The position numbers and the translations under genes are program-made. Source: CAVVYA01 sp963752345 (GTDB lineage: Bacteria > Pseudomonadota > Alphaproteobacteria > SMXQ01). Taken from it: 24,271 nucleotides of DNA. The notes below the pieces were generated by a model. The model was not told where the DNA came from. It did not search any database and saw nothing but the letters and a program-made list of their open reading frames with translations. Positions 6,855 through 15,176 of the stretch are shown one piece after another (position 1 is the stretch's first letter; every line of letters begins with the position of its first letter). Location: positions 1-24,271 of the forward strand of contig CAVVYA010000018.1 in NCBI GenBank assembly GCA_963752345.1, read 5' to 3'.

Positions 6855-8471
6855 TCAGGCCGCCCGGCGGCGCGCCAACGCGAGACCGAGAAGCCCCATG
6901 CCGAGCAGAGCCAGGGTGGCCGGCTCCGGAACGGGCACGGTCGGCGACCCGAAAGAGACGTTCTCGTTGCCAAGGCTGACGGTGACAAAGCTCGTGTCGG
7001 CGAGGCCCGTCACCTTGAGCTGAGAGGCAAAGTCGAAACCGGGATCGAAATCGAGCGACGAGAAACCGCTAAAGAAATCTTCGATGTGGAACAGATCGCC
7101 GAACGCCGGCGCATAATCGAAGATCAGGTTGAGCGTCAGGCCGGTGCCGAACAGCACGTTTCCGGTGACATTCAGCAGATCGGCGATACCCAGGTCGATC
7201 TCGAGATCCAATTGGCCGCTCAGCAGCGACAGATCGCCGAGGATTGTCATGGTGCCGGGCGAATTGCCGGGCGACAGGGTGCCGCCGTTCAAGGTGACAT
7301 CGCCGGTGATCGTGCCGTTGGCACCGTTCAGCAGGCCGTTCTGATTGACGAATACGGTGTTGGCAATGACATTGCCGCCGTTTTTCACCGTCAGCGTGCC
7401 CGAATCGAAATTCGTGCCAAAGGCTCCGCCGCCCACCAGCACATTGGCGCCGGCCGCGTTCACCAACCCAGACTGATCGACCAGCAGTGTGCCCTCGCCG
7501 AATCCGCCGACGAGAAGTTCTTTGCCGGCGAAGAATTTCGGGCTGGCGATGGCCCCCACCTGCAGGCTGGATCCGGCGCCGGTCACCGTGATCTGCGAAC
7601 CTGTCTTCGAGCCGACGGAAACGACGCCGTCGAAATTCGACGCTGCGTTGGCCGTCACCGTACCGCCGTTCTGGATCGTGAGGTTTCCGGAATTGACGAT
7701 CGCACCGGCGACATTGCCGCTGCCGACAATCAATCCATTCGTGGTCAGGGTCGAGCCAGGCCCCGTGACGGTGACCGCGCCGGTGGCGCTATCGCCCGTT
7801 CCGATCTCGACCGTGCCATCGGAAAAGCCGACGTCGGTGCCGCTCGTCACATGGCCGCCGTTGGAAACGGTCATGGTTCCGCTGGACGACGTGAAGCCGC
7901 CGATCTGGATACGCGCCGCCGAGGTCAGGACGGAGTTTGCGCCATCCACCGTGATCGCGCCGGTCGAGTTGCTGTTGCCGGCCTGCACGATATTGCCGGC
8001 GCCGGTGGCCTGCATCAAGCCGCCGTTCTGAACGGTCAAGGTGCCATTGCCGCCGCTCGCGCCGGCGATGATCGATTTCGTCGTCAGGGTCGCCGAGCCC
8101 GCGGTGCCGTTACCGATCACCGAAATGGTGCCGACAGCGCCGGCGCCGGAACCGGCGACGACGCCGGTGCTGCCTGAGAAATTGCCTGTGACGGTGGTGA
8201 ATCCGTTGCCGGCCGCGCTCGCGTCGATCTGCAGGCTGCCGGGCGTCATACCGAAGCCGACGGTGATCTGGTTCGTGGTCGTGGGATTCGTGGTCAGGGT
8301 GCCCGGGAAGACCGAGCCCGAGGTGATCACCGTGGCATGGGCCGACAAGGCGAGCAGCGATGTTGCAAGACCCGTGAGGGCGGCGATGCGCGCCGCCTTG
8401 GCGATAACATGGCCGTCGAATGGCGAATGAATCTTTACCCGCCGCACCGCATGACGTCCCTCGGCCACCAT
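6855..8471 (-). CDS. PEP-CTERM-anchored beta-helix (autotransporter-like repeat) surface protein
   Basis: 538 aa. The start ATG 8471 has GGGAGGAAACG directly upstream; longer in-frame extensions to 8711 have no ribosome site. After a basic N-terminus, a signal peptide (ARIAALTGLATSLLALSAHA) leads into a passenger of about 20-residue repeats of the form 'GTLTVQNGG...ATVGGxxSTGA(I/V)TVDGxGSxLT', typical of right-handed beta-helix autotransporter-type repeats. A less repetitive region (LSPGNSPGTMTILGDLSLLS, LNLIFDYAPAFGDLF) follows. The C-terminus is a classical PEP-CTERM signal: VPVPEPATLALLGMGLLGLALARRRAA, with PEP motif, hydrophobic helix and Arg cluster. Such proteins are processed by an exosortase, none of which is in the window. 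A sigma-54-type promoter lies about 92-107 bp upstream. Confidence 0.85.
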   Translation of the reverse strand: MVAEGRHAVRRVKIHSPFDGHVIAKAARIAALTGLATSLLALSAHATVITSGSVFPGTLTTNPTTTNQITVGFGMTPGSLQIDASAAGNGFTTVTGNFSGSTGVVAGSGAGAVGTISVIGNGTAGSATLTTKSIIAGASGGNGTLTVQNGGLMQATGAGNIVQAGNSNSTGAITVDGANSVLTSAARIQIGGFTSSSGTMTVSNGGHVTSGTDVGFSDGTVEIGTGDSATGAVTVTGPGSTLTTNGLIVGSGNVAGAIVNSGNLTIQNGGTVTANAASNFDGVVSVGSKTGSQITVTGAGSSLQVGAIASPKFFAGKELLVGGFGEGTLLVDQSGLVNAAGANVLVGGGAFGTNFDSGTLTVKNGGNVIANTVFVNQNGLLNGANGTITGDVTLNGGTLSPGNSPGTMTILGDLSLLSGQLDLEIDLGIADLLNVTGNVLFGTGLTLNLIFDYAPAFGDLFHIEDFFSGFSSLDFDPGFDFASQLKVTGLADTSFVTVSLGNENVSFGSPTVPVPEPATLALLGMGLLGLALARRRAA

Positions 8472-8562
8472 CGTTTCCTCCCTTGACTGACACAGGCTGC
8501 ATCTTCGCGGCAGCTCTGCACCTCGCGGATCCGCTGCCGATTGCCGCGGGCCCTTGTGTCGA

Positions 8563-8578
8563 TGCAAAGTCACTGCCG
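8563..8578 (-). promoter_or_regulatory. Candidate sigma-54 (RpoN) promoter of the PEP-CTERM beta-helix gene
   Basis: The minus strand reads CGGCAGTGACTTTGCA: GG and GC are separated by exactly 10 bases, as in the -24/-12 consensus TGGCACG-N4-TTGCW. Transcription would start near 8552, giving a leader of about 80 nt before ATG 8471. PEP-CTERM genes in other bacteria are known to be RpoN/PrsR-controlled. The first T of the consensus is C here. Confidence 0.55.
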
Positions 8579-8713
8579 ACCGATCCACAGCAGGATCCAT
8601 GCCAGCCCCGAGAGTCGGCCCTTTCTGCCGCATACGCGCATGCCGAAGCGCCGGCCTGTCAGCCCAGACGACACTATCAAATGCATGAGATCGAGCGGGA
8701 CTTTCAGTCAAAT

Positions 8714-8732
8714 CATGGGTTTAATGCCCATG
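8714..8732. repeat. Short inverted repeat in the 8472-8809 intergenic region
   Basis: CATGGG and CCCATG flank a 7-nt loop, downstream of the LuxR-type gene. No T-run follows on the minus strand. It may be a weak terminator or an operator. Apart from this and the sigma-54 site I see nothing else in the 338-bp gap. Confidence 0.3.
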
Positions 8733-8809
8733 TCCCTGACTTATGCGGCACCCGCATTGTAAAGACAGGCGGCATCATGCGAATGGCTGACGCCATACGC
8801 CGACGCGGG

Positions 8810-9942
8810 TCAGCCGCTGGGCGTCGCGGCGGTCAGCAGCAGCTTGATCAGTTCGCCTTGCCGCCTCGTTTCGGTCTTGCGGAAAATCGCGGTGAGCTGC
8901 GTGCGCGCGGTGGCATAGCCGATGCCGAGCGTCGCAGCGGCCGATCGCAAATCCTCGCCTGCCGCCAACTGCGCAGCCAACCGGGCCTCGGACCGGGTGA
9001 GGCCATACACGGCGCGCAGCCGGTCGAGTGGAATCAGCGCGCGCTTTTCCGGGTCGGCGATCACCACGCACACGGCGGGACGCAGCGTCGTCATCAAAAA
9101 GCTGTGCGGTGACAGCGGCGAAACCAGAATTGAAAATGGCCGCTTGCCGGACGGACGCAATGCCGACATCGCCCCGCCAGGGACGGCGCCGCTGTGGCTC
9201 GGGGCCTTGATGGCATCGCCGATCATCCGCTGCAACATGGCATCGTCGACCCGCCGGACCAGGGCCAACGAGTTGTCGGTAAGGGTCACCCCTTCCCCGC
9301 TCTCGGCCAATTCGCGGGCGGCCTGGTTAGCGACGATCACGCACCCCTTTTCATCGAGCAGGACGATCGCCAAAGGATTGCGATCGAGCAGCGCGAGGGT
9401 GATTTGCTGCAGGCTGCCCAAAGTGCCGAGCCGGAAACCGATCTGCAACGCACGCTCAATATGGCGGAACAGCATGGTGAAGCGGCGGAGCAGCTCAGGA
9501 TCGAAATCGCCCTGCCCGCGCGTGCGGTGGATGGTGACGCCGGATTGGATATCGGGTGCGGGACGGATGATGCCCGCGACGCGATGACGCGTGTCGCTGA
9601 ACCTGTGGTGCCAATCGAAATAGATGTGGCGGTCCTTCTCCCGTTCGCTGATGAAGCTGCCATCATGGTGAATTTCTGCTCCGGATGAGCGACGATATGT
9701 TGGATCGTCGGATCATGCGGAATGATGTAGTCGAGATATTCCTCGATGTGGTCGGGCGCGAAATTGATCTGATGGAAGGTGGCCAGCCGCGGCTGGTCCG
9801 AACTGTCGAGAATGCAAAACGACGCGGCACGGCTATCGGTGACCGCGATCAGCCGCCGCATGGTTTCCGGCCACTGGGTCTCGTCAACCGCCGAGTTGTA
9901 AATGCTTCCGATCAGAGCGAGGAGATCGTCATCGACAGACAT
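8810..9942 (-). pseudogene. LuxR-type helix-turn-helix transcriptional regulator, frameshifted
   Basis: The N-terminal frame (MSVDDDLLALIGSIYNSAVD, VAHPEQKFTMMAAS) breaks near 9655. Its natural continuation, FISEREKDRHIYFDWHHRFS then a PAS-like sensor region, is in another frame. Inserting one base restores about 377 aa, the usual length of this regulator class. The C-terminal part contains NPLAIVLLDEKGCVIVANQA (PAS-like) and a LuxR-type HTH (LTRSEARLAAQLAAGEDLRS, LGIGYATARTQLTAIFRKTE). It lies 338 bp upstream of the PEP-CTERM beta-helix gene on the same strand and might regulate it. The lesion is one base and could be real decay or a sequencing error. Confidence 0.75.
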
Positions 9943-10061
9943 GCGACCTCACTGGTATGCCCCCGTTTATGGCGGCAAGCATACAGCGGCATCGCCTCGT
10001 TTTGAAAGCGGGTCGCTCGCGCTTGTCCTGTCGGCGCGTCGACCCGCCCTCTACAGCGGCG

Positions 10062-10475
10062 TTAGAACCTTATAAAATCGAGATAATTCTTCACGTAGAA
10101 GCCGATGACGCAGGCCGCGCTCACCACGCCGAGCACCGGCGCGATCGAGCCGATGGCGGCCACCACCAGCATCCACAGCAGGATCTTGAGCAACCCGGTC
10201 CACACGACCTTGGCGGCCTTGTAGGTCTTACCGTCCACCTCGACCGCGGCGATGACCGGCCGCGTCACGACCCCTTGGGTCGCGCCGCGCAAGATCAGCA
10301 GCCGCGCGAATTTACCCGGCTCGAGAACCTTCGACAGGTAATCCGCGAGAACGACGCGCTTGAGCTGCCGGTGGCCGACCTCCAGCCCCGACACCGTTGT
10401 GCCATTGCCGCCGTCGCCCTTCGCTACCCAGGCTCGGCGGTCGATCTGCCCGATTGTCCCCTCGACAACTTCCAT
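10062..10475 (-). CDS. Hypothetical protein with C-terminal membrane segments
   Basis: 137 aa. The N-terminal 80 residues look soluble (VEGTIGQIDRRAWVAKGDGG, LADYLSKVLEPGKFARLLIL, VEVDGKTYKAAKVVW). The C-terminus has two hydrophobic stretches (LLKILLWMLVVAAIGSIAPV and VLGVVSAACVIGFYV) separated by little, probably a hairpin or one to two membrane helices. ATG 10475 is preferred to 10481 because GAGGGG then sits eight bases upstream. No family is recognised. It is on the same strand as its neighbours but separated by 119 and 207 bp, so it may be its own unit. Confidence 0.6.
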   Translation of the reverse strand: MEVVEGTIGQIDRRAWVAKGDGGNGTTVSGLEVGHRQLKRVVLADYLSKVLEPGKFARLLILRGATQGVVTRPVIAAVEVDGKTYKAAKVVWTGLLKILLWMLVVAAIGSIAPVLGVVSAACVIGFYVKNYLDFIRF

Positions 10476-10682
10476 GTTCATTCCCCCTCGTCAGAGAACG
10501 CCGTTGCCGCGGCCCTATACGCCCACATACGTACGTACTGCAGAGGCACGATGGCCAATAGTGCTCCGCGAGTTAACATGTCCGGCGAACCGCGAAGACC
10601 TGGATTGCCGAAGCGAGGCGGTGTAGGGGGCGCCGCGCGCCCCCGCGTCGGTTTCGCGAGCGCACAAAAGCGGCGGCGTGCG

Positions 10683-11213
10683 CTAGCCGTTCGCCGCGGC
10701 CCTGACGTGCCCGAGCAGCTTGGGCGTAACGTCGATCATCAACCGTTCCGGGGAACCGGTCGCGCCGCGCGCGGGACCGGCGAGCCACGAGGCGGACCAG
10801 CGCCGCACCAAGCTGCCGAGCAGGATATTGTTGAAGCTGACCGCCTGCGCATATTGCATCGCAGCCGACGCAAGCGTCGTACGCAGGTCCTGGCGCATGC
10901 CATACACGTCGCGCAGGAAGCGGTCGGTCTCCTCGTCGTGTTCGTCGGCCGTGGCATCCGGCAGCCGATTGGCGAGCGCGCGGCGGATCACCAGACGGCC
11001 GACCTCCACGCGGGTGATGGTATTGGCGCAGGCTTCGAGCAGCGCGACGATCGAATCCGGAGTCTCCGGGTCGCGCACCAGGGTTTCGGCCGAGGCGAAG
11101 AACGAGTTGCGCAGCACGATGGCCGCCTCGATGTTGCGGCGCCAGGCGGCGAACGCCCATTCGCAAAGGAAGAGGCCGCCGACGACCGCGAACGCCACGG
11201 TGACTGCGATCAT
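10683..11213 (-). CDS. Hypothetical protein with N-terminal membrane anchor
   Basis: 176 aa. One hydrophobic N-terminal segment (MIAVTVAFAVVGGLFLCEWA) precedes a helical cytoplasmic-type domain (ASAETLVRDPETPDSIVALL, DEETDRFLRDVYGMRQDLRT, ASAAMQYAQAVSFNNILLGS). Its ATG overlaps the stop of the upstream ORF (ATGA at 11210-11213), so the two form a translationally coupled pair. I do not recognise the family. Function unknown. Confidence 0.65.
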   Translation of the reverse strand: MIAVTVAFAVVGGLFLCEWAFAAWRRNIEAAIVLRNSFFASAETLVRDPETPDSIVALLEACANTITRVEVGRLVIRRALANRLPDATADEHDEETDRFLRDVYGMRQDLRTTLASAAMQYAQAVSFNNILLGSLVRRWSASWLAGPARGATGSPERLMIDVTPKLLGHVRAAANG

Positions 11214-11476
11214 GGCCGCCGCCTGTCGACGACCCTGCCGGCCTCGTCGTTCTTCGCGCCGTCACGCTTGACCAGCGCCATCCGGAACCGCGTCAGATTC
11301 AACAGATGGCGGTAGCGGCTCGCGTGCCAGATCTTGCGCAGGTGCCAGATGCCGTCCAGGGCGGGGGGCCGGATCACCAGGAGGGCGAACAGCAGCAGCC
11401 AGGGCACGGCCTCGTAGCCGAGAAACCGTTCCACCTGTCCGAAAGCCTGTTGGATATGTGCGACCACTGCGTCCAC
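11210..11476 (-). CDS. Small hypothetical membrane protein
   Basis: About 88 aa from GTG 11476, or longer from a TTG at 11542; no start has a convincing ribosome site. A membrane helix (YEAVPWLLLFALLVIRPPAL) is followed by a basic tail (LRKIWHASRYRHLLNLTRFR). It is coupled by ATGA to the next gene, which is also membrane-anchored. They may form a small membrane complex. Family not recognised. Confidence 0.5.
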   Translation of the reverse strand: MDAVVAHIQQAFGQVERFLGYEAVPWLLLFALLVIRPPALDGIWHLRKIWHASRYRHLLNLTRFRMALVKRDGAKNDEAGRVVDRRRP

Positions 11477-11667
11477 GGGCGGGGACGTTAACCTTATAGC
11501 TTCGGGAAAATCAACAGACTTAATAGGCTCGAATCGCAACAATGGTTAACGACACGCATTTCGGCCGCTGCACTGATTTTCGGACCTCTCTCGCCCTCAT
11601 AGGGAGCTTTACGGTTCCTTTAATCTTATATAGGAGTATACGCCTAAAGTCATAGGAGCTAGGTTAT

Positions 11668-12081
11668 ATGTCAGACATCGATGTTCTGATCGTCGAAGAC
11701 CACGACACCCTGCGAGCACAACTCGCGGGCCACCTGACGAGCCAGGGTCTCATGGTCCAAACAGCGGTCAATGGGCGGAAGGCGCTCGAGGTGATGCAAA
11801 CCTACCGCCCCAAGGTCATGGTCACGGACATCTATATGCCGGAGATGGAGGGGCTCGAACTGATCCGCCTCACGCGAAACCTGTGGAGCGACCTCAAGAT
11901 CATCGCCATGAGCGGCGGCAGCCGGTTGTGCGGCAGCTACTTGCCGGAAGCCGCGCGCTTCGGTGCCGATGCCACCCTGAGCAAGCCCTTCAAGCGCGCC
12001 GACCTCGCCGCTCTCGTCAGCGAGATGATCGGGGAGAAGTCTCTGTCAGAAGCGGCGCCTGACTTTTTGACGGTGAGCTGA
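11668..12081 (+). CDS. CheY-like single-domain response regulator
   Basis: 137 aa, a receiver domain without an output domain. The acidic pocket VEDHD (residues 9-13) and the phospho-acceptor Asp in VTDIYMPEMEG (about residue 53) are present. SGG with the conserved Ser in IIAMSGGS and the Lys of LSKPF complete the active site. Start ATG 11668 follows AGGAG with a 9-base spacer. No histidine kinase is adjacent. It is transcribed opposite to its neighbours, with an AT-richer upstream region (11600-11665) that could hold a promoter. It is chromosomal in style rather than phage-like. Confidence 0.9.
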   Translation: MSDIDVLIVEDHDTLRAQLAGHLTSQGLMVQTAVNGRKALEVMQTYRPKVMVTDIYMPEMEGLELIRLTRNLWSDLKIIAMSGGSRLCGSYLPEAARFGADATLSKPFKRADLAALVSEMIGEKSLSEAAPDFLTVS

Positions 12082-12130
12082 GCGCCGCGCGTCTCACGCT
12101 CACCCGAGACTTCACCCCGGATAAGACGTC

Positions 12131-12200
12131 ATCCCGGATAGGCCGCGGCGAACAGTTGCTCGCGGCGCGCTCCGGATGCAACTCGTCCAGCGCGGGCCTT
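12131..12200 (-). pseudogene. Displaced remnant of the scaffold gene 3' end
   Basis: The 36 bp at 12133-12168 are identical to 14001-14036, which encode the last residues (LFAAAYPG) of the scaffold protein. After an 18-19 bp deletion, similarity resumes (CTCCGGATGCA) to about 12200. The copy still has an in-frame TGA after PG. With the intact gene at 13997-14902 it brackets toxin 3 and its immunity gene. Confidence 0.8.
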
Positions 12201-12255
12201 CTATCGCGCATCGAGATAAGACCGTCCACTCGCATTGGCAGGGACCGGTCATTGG

Positions 12256-12706
12256 CTAGTCTCGCCAATACCGCCCCTCAAACTCCACTGTTTTCAAAGA
12301 GGGAGCAATGGGGGAAGCGATCCATGCAAATGTCGGCATTTCGCTCGACAATCTAGTCCAATAGTCGATGAGGGACGCTGCCATCTCCCGCTTTTTGTCG
12401 CAATCCTTCCAAAACACCAAATAGAGTTCTGCTTCGATCTTCATCCAGGGAGAGGATCGTCAGCGGTTGAATTGTGTCAGCCCCTCGGGGACGATCCCAC
12501 TGATTTGCAATGTCCCAACGGCTGGATTTTACCTGCGACCAGTCGAGGTCGAAACCCGCGATGCACTCACTGCGCGTCGGCTTTGTTGGCTTGTCAGCTG
12601 AAACCAGGTAGCCCAATAAGACAATACCAACGAGCGCTAGGCCGCTACAGAGCCTCGTTAGGCGTGAATACCTCGAGCATATTCGAATTAGAAACGACAT
12701 TCCCAT
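12256..12706 (-). CDS. Candidate immunity protein 3, membrane-anchored, probably frameshifted
   Basis: The frame from ATG 12706 gives a basic N-terminus, a membrane helix (LCSGLALVGIVLLGYLV) and a region with CIAGFDLDWSQVKSSRWDIA, and would stop at 12353. A second frame (12444-12256) encodes a more protein-like C-terminus (LYLVFWKDCDKKREMAASLI, then TFAWIASPIAPSLKTVEFEG and YWRD). I infer one gene with a single indel around 12420-12445, though two small genes are possible. It overlaps the 3' end of toxin 3 by about 60 bp, the placement expected of a cognate immunity gene. Family not recognised. Confidence 0.45.
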
Positions 12707-13841
12707 GACTCGATTCTTGCGGAGGCAGCACGATCGTCCATTTAAATTTCTTAGCGCCCGGCGAATTGGCTTGGATGACCCGCTGTCCAGTACTCAGTTT
12801 GTACGACAGGCCAGTAAATCCAGACGAATATTCAACCGGCTCAAACCATCTGTGTGTTGCTACCGAAGCCTGCGTAGATTTGTCCTCATTTAGAGGAATG
12901 ACAAATACTTTAAAGTAAAACTGATTTGTGAGTGGATGAGATATGCTGGACGCCTCGACTGCAATGGCATCACTTGTGGTTATGAAGCTGGCAGTGTTCG
13001 AGCGCTCATCGACGTTTTTAATCCAATTCCATTGTTTTCGATCGAAGCGGTTGTCGATTTGCTGATTGTTGAAACCGACTCTTGCAACGGCCTTATCACT
13101 TGACGCTTGAGCGAGCTGAGCGGTGCCACCAGTTTGGCTGTCGGAAACCGCACTGATCACGTTGTCCTGACCGAAGTCGCGATTGGCCGGCGCCAATCCC
13201 GATGTCTCGACATCGCCCTCTATCGAACGTTCCGACCCAAGCACTTGAATCAGAAGGGTCCTTGCCACGGATTCCACGTCTTCAGTCTTGTATTTGCCCG
13301 GCACCCAGAGCTTCGCCCCGAGACGGCGCGGCGCACAGCCTCTTCCGGCTCGGTGGTCTGCGCGTAGTAATAGGCGAGCAGCTTGGTCCATTTGGTCTTG
13401 TCCGCGAGCTGGGACCTCGTACGCTGCGGGTCCCAGTCCGCGTTGAAGCCCGAATTCGAGCGGCGCCAACGCGCGGCGATGCGTCCGCCAGGCTTTCGCG
13501 CGGCTTTCCGCTTGGGCCTCTTCCTCGGGTGCCGCCGTTGCGAGCACAGCGTCCCGCCCCGACTCGGCCAGTTCTCGCCCAAGGCGCTCCACGTCGTGAA
13601 AGAAGAAGCCGACCCGCGACCCGTCGTTGCGCATCACCGGCCTGTCGTCGGCGCCGAGCAATACCCAGCCGCTGAAATGCTCGTTCATCGCCCAATGGCC
13701 GTTGTGGGCGTTGTCCCAAGCCGCCTGTTCAGGCGACAGGGGTGTGACGGCGACCGAGGGCGGACTGCCGATCGGCTCGGAACTTGCCGGCGCGAGATCG
13801 GACGACGCATCGTCGGACTGATCGCTCGGCGCGAAGCTCAT
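12645..13841 (-). CDS. Polymorphic toxin 3, divergent carrier domain with compensating frameshifts
   Basis: 398 aa open frame. The carrier domain is recognisable (WAMNEHFSGWVLLGADDRPV, THRRALAPLE, WVPGKYKTEDVESVARTLL). Between them about 45 codons are read out of frame: the family-like sequence SGFNADWDPQ, KLLAYYYAQTTEPEEAVRRA is in another frame. Compared with toxins 1 and 2 there is one extra base at the GAATTC near 13453 and a 37-bp deletion near 13320 that removes the DIFGDPTYIEQPGM region; together they are -36, so the frame returns. The tip (about residues 205-398) is distinct, mostly beta-type and polar, and not recognised. It lies directly downstream of the scaffold gene. No signal peptide is visible. 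Confidence 0.65.
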   Translation of the reverse strand: MSFAPSDQSDDASSDLAPASSEPIGSPPSVAVTPLSPEQAAWDNAHNGHWAMNEHFSGWVLLGADDRPVMRNDGSRVGFFFHDVERLGRELAESGRDAVLATAAPEEEAQAESRAKAWRTHRRALAPLEFGLQRGLGPAAYEVPARGQDQMDQAARLLLRADHRAGRGCAPRRLGAKLWVPGKYKTEDVESVARTLLIQVLGSERSIEGDVETSGLAPANRDFGQDNVISAVSDSQTGGTAQLAQASSDKAVARVGFNNQQIDNRFDRKQWNWIKNVDERSNTASFITTSDAIAVEASSISHPLTNQFYFKVFVIPLNEDKSTQASVATHRWFEPVEYSSGFTGLSYKLSTGQRVIQANSPGAKKFKWTIVLPPQESSHGNVVSNSNMLEVFTPNEAL

Positions 13842-13870
13842 GACAGATCCTTAATGCGGGTAATACGCCG

Positions 13871-13978
13871 ATCTCGTGGGGAGGCTAGGTGGGGTCGTGT
13901 TCGCTGGCGGGTGCGTTGTCAGAGGCAGTCGTCGATCACTCCCACTCCAGCCCTCCTCCAGCGAAGGGGAGGAACGGC
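13871..13978. repeat. Degenerate composite palindromic repeat
   Basis: GTGGGGAGGCTAGGTGGGGT on the left and CTCCCACTCCAGCCCTCCTC followed by AGCGAAGGGGAGG on the right match the plan of the element at 5111-5230, with weaker pairing. It fills the gap between toxin 3 and the scaffold gene. Confidence 0.6.
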
Positions 13979-13996
13979 GGTTGCGCGGCTTAGCCG

Positions 13997-14902
13997 CTAC
14001 CCCGGATAGGCCGCGGCGAACAGTTGCTCGCGGCGCCGGACCCAGCCGGCATGCTCCGGATGCAGCTTGTCCATCGCCGGGCTCTTCGGATCGTTCATGG
14101 CGGCGTCCATCTTGGCGATTTCCGCCTTGGCCTGCTCCGGCGTCATATTGAAGGATGACGCGCCGCCGCCGATCAGCCCGTCCTCGCGCATGCGTTCGCC
14201 GATATTGGCGAACAGCTCCATGAGCGCCGGGCCGCCGATCGCCTGCTCGAGCTGATCGAGCGCTTCGGGCGGCGCGAAGGTCTTGGCCGCGCGCCGGCCG
14301 CTCGCCACCATGGCGTCGTATTGCCCGCCCCACTTCTGGCGCAGCGCCTGATCGAGCGCGTCGCCGTCCATGCGCGCCCGTTGGGTCTGGCCCTCCTCCG
14401 CCTCGAGCGCCGACTTGACGAACCAGTCGTGCATGCCGGCGGCCTGCTGCGCGGTCAGGCCATTCTTGTGCGCGACGTCGCGATAGGCGTTGGCGAAATC
14501 GTCGGAATAGCCGGCGTAGCCCTGGGGCTTCTCGAATTGATAGTGCTCGGGCCGCGCCGGACGGCCGAGCTGGTTGTAGTAGCGCTCCCAGGCTTCCGGC
14601 CCGTCCTTGTCGCCCGGCGGCAGCACGCCCTTCTTGCCGATCAGCGCCTGGAGATTGACATGCTCCTTGACCAGCCCGCCGAGATCGAAGCCGTCGCCCT
14701 TGCGGTAGGCCTGCAGCGAGGGATGGGATTTGAGCTCGTCGGGCAGCGCGGCGAGCGGATGGCCGGCGCCCGCCGGCCGCGCGCCGCCGTTGAGCGCGGT
14801 GCCATCGCGTGCGGTCTTGTGCGCGCCGCTGATCGAAGCGGTGTCGGCTGGGCTGCCCGCGCCCTGGCTTGCCGTCACGGCGGACCCGTTTGCATCAGTC
14901 AC
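13997..14902 (-). CDS. Phage scaffold (capsid assembly) protein
   Basis: About 301 aa, acidic and helical, no membrane segment. It has LKSHPSLQAYRKGDGFDLGG near the N-terminus, YYNQLGRPARPEHYQFEKPQ in the middle and a C-terminal DKLHPEHAGWVRRREQLFAA. This pattern (short peptide motif GRP..P..Y, then helices, then a basic C-terminal clamp) is typical of podoviral prophage scaffolds. GTG 14902 has GGAG six bases before it; in-frame ATGs at 14908 and 14914 are alternatives. It overlaps the end of the Bbp19-like gene. Its last codons are duplicated at 12133-12168. Confidence 0.75.
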   Translation of the reverse strand: MTDANGSAVTASQGAGSPADTASISGAHKTARDGTALNGGARPAGAGHPLAALPDELKSHPSLQAYRKGDGFDLGGLVKEHVNLQALIGKKGVLPPGDKDGPEAWERYYNQLGRPARPEHYQFEKPQGYAGYSDDFANAYRDVAHKNGLTAQQAAGMHDWFVKSALEAEEGQTQRARMDGDALDQALRQKWGGQYDAMVASGRRAAKTFAPPEALDQLEQAIGGPALMELFANIGERMREDGLIGGGASSFNMTPEQAKAEIAKMDAAMNDPKSPAMDKLHPEHAGWVRRREQLFAAAYPG

Positions 14903-15176
14903 TGACATCTCCATTCGAAGTGAGTTGCGGGAAATCGTCGGGCCGGATGCCGGCCATCTCGGCGACATGGAGGAACACGTCGCGCGCGCCTTCGTTGAAC
15001 GCGGTCTGATGCGGATCGCCGGCGATGAAGCTGGAGGCGCCGACCCGGCAATAGGCCGCGAGATCGCGCAGCACCAGCTGGCCTTCCGGAGTCGCCAGCA
15101 GCTCGCGATAGGCCGCCGCCACCGGCCTGGCGCGCCGGCCGTGAGCGTTGAACAGCCATTCGACGGCGCGTTTCAT
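14895..15176 (-). CDS. Bbp19-like small phage structural protein
   Basis: 93 aa. MKRAVEWLFNAHGRRARPVA, then LLATPEGQLVLRDLAAYCRV and a C-terminal HQTAFNEGARDVFLHVAEMA. A short protein with this pattern sits between portal and scaffold in many podoviral prophages (Bbp19 family, named after a Bordetella phage BPP-1 gene); its role is not established. ATG 15176 has GGAGG five bases upstream. The start region is tandemly repeated upstream (15161-15334), producing a chain of minicistrons that read towards this gene. The last codons overlap the scaffold start. Confidence 0.75.
   Translation of the reverse strand: MKRAVEWLFNAHGRRARPVAAAYRELLATPEGQLVLRDLAAYCRVGASSFIAGDPHQTAFNEGARDVFLHVAEMAGIRPDDFPQLTSNGDVSD

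Noticed and set aside
6804..8177. 457-codon plus-strand open frame
   Set aside because: Antisense shadow of the PEP-CTERM beta-helix gene; the minus-strand frame has a signal peptide, repeats and a sorting signal.
9957..11315. 452-codon plus-strand open frame
   Set aside because: Covers three minus-strand genes with membrane segments and ATGA coupling; the plus frame is His/Arg-rich and featureless.
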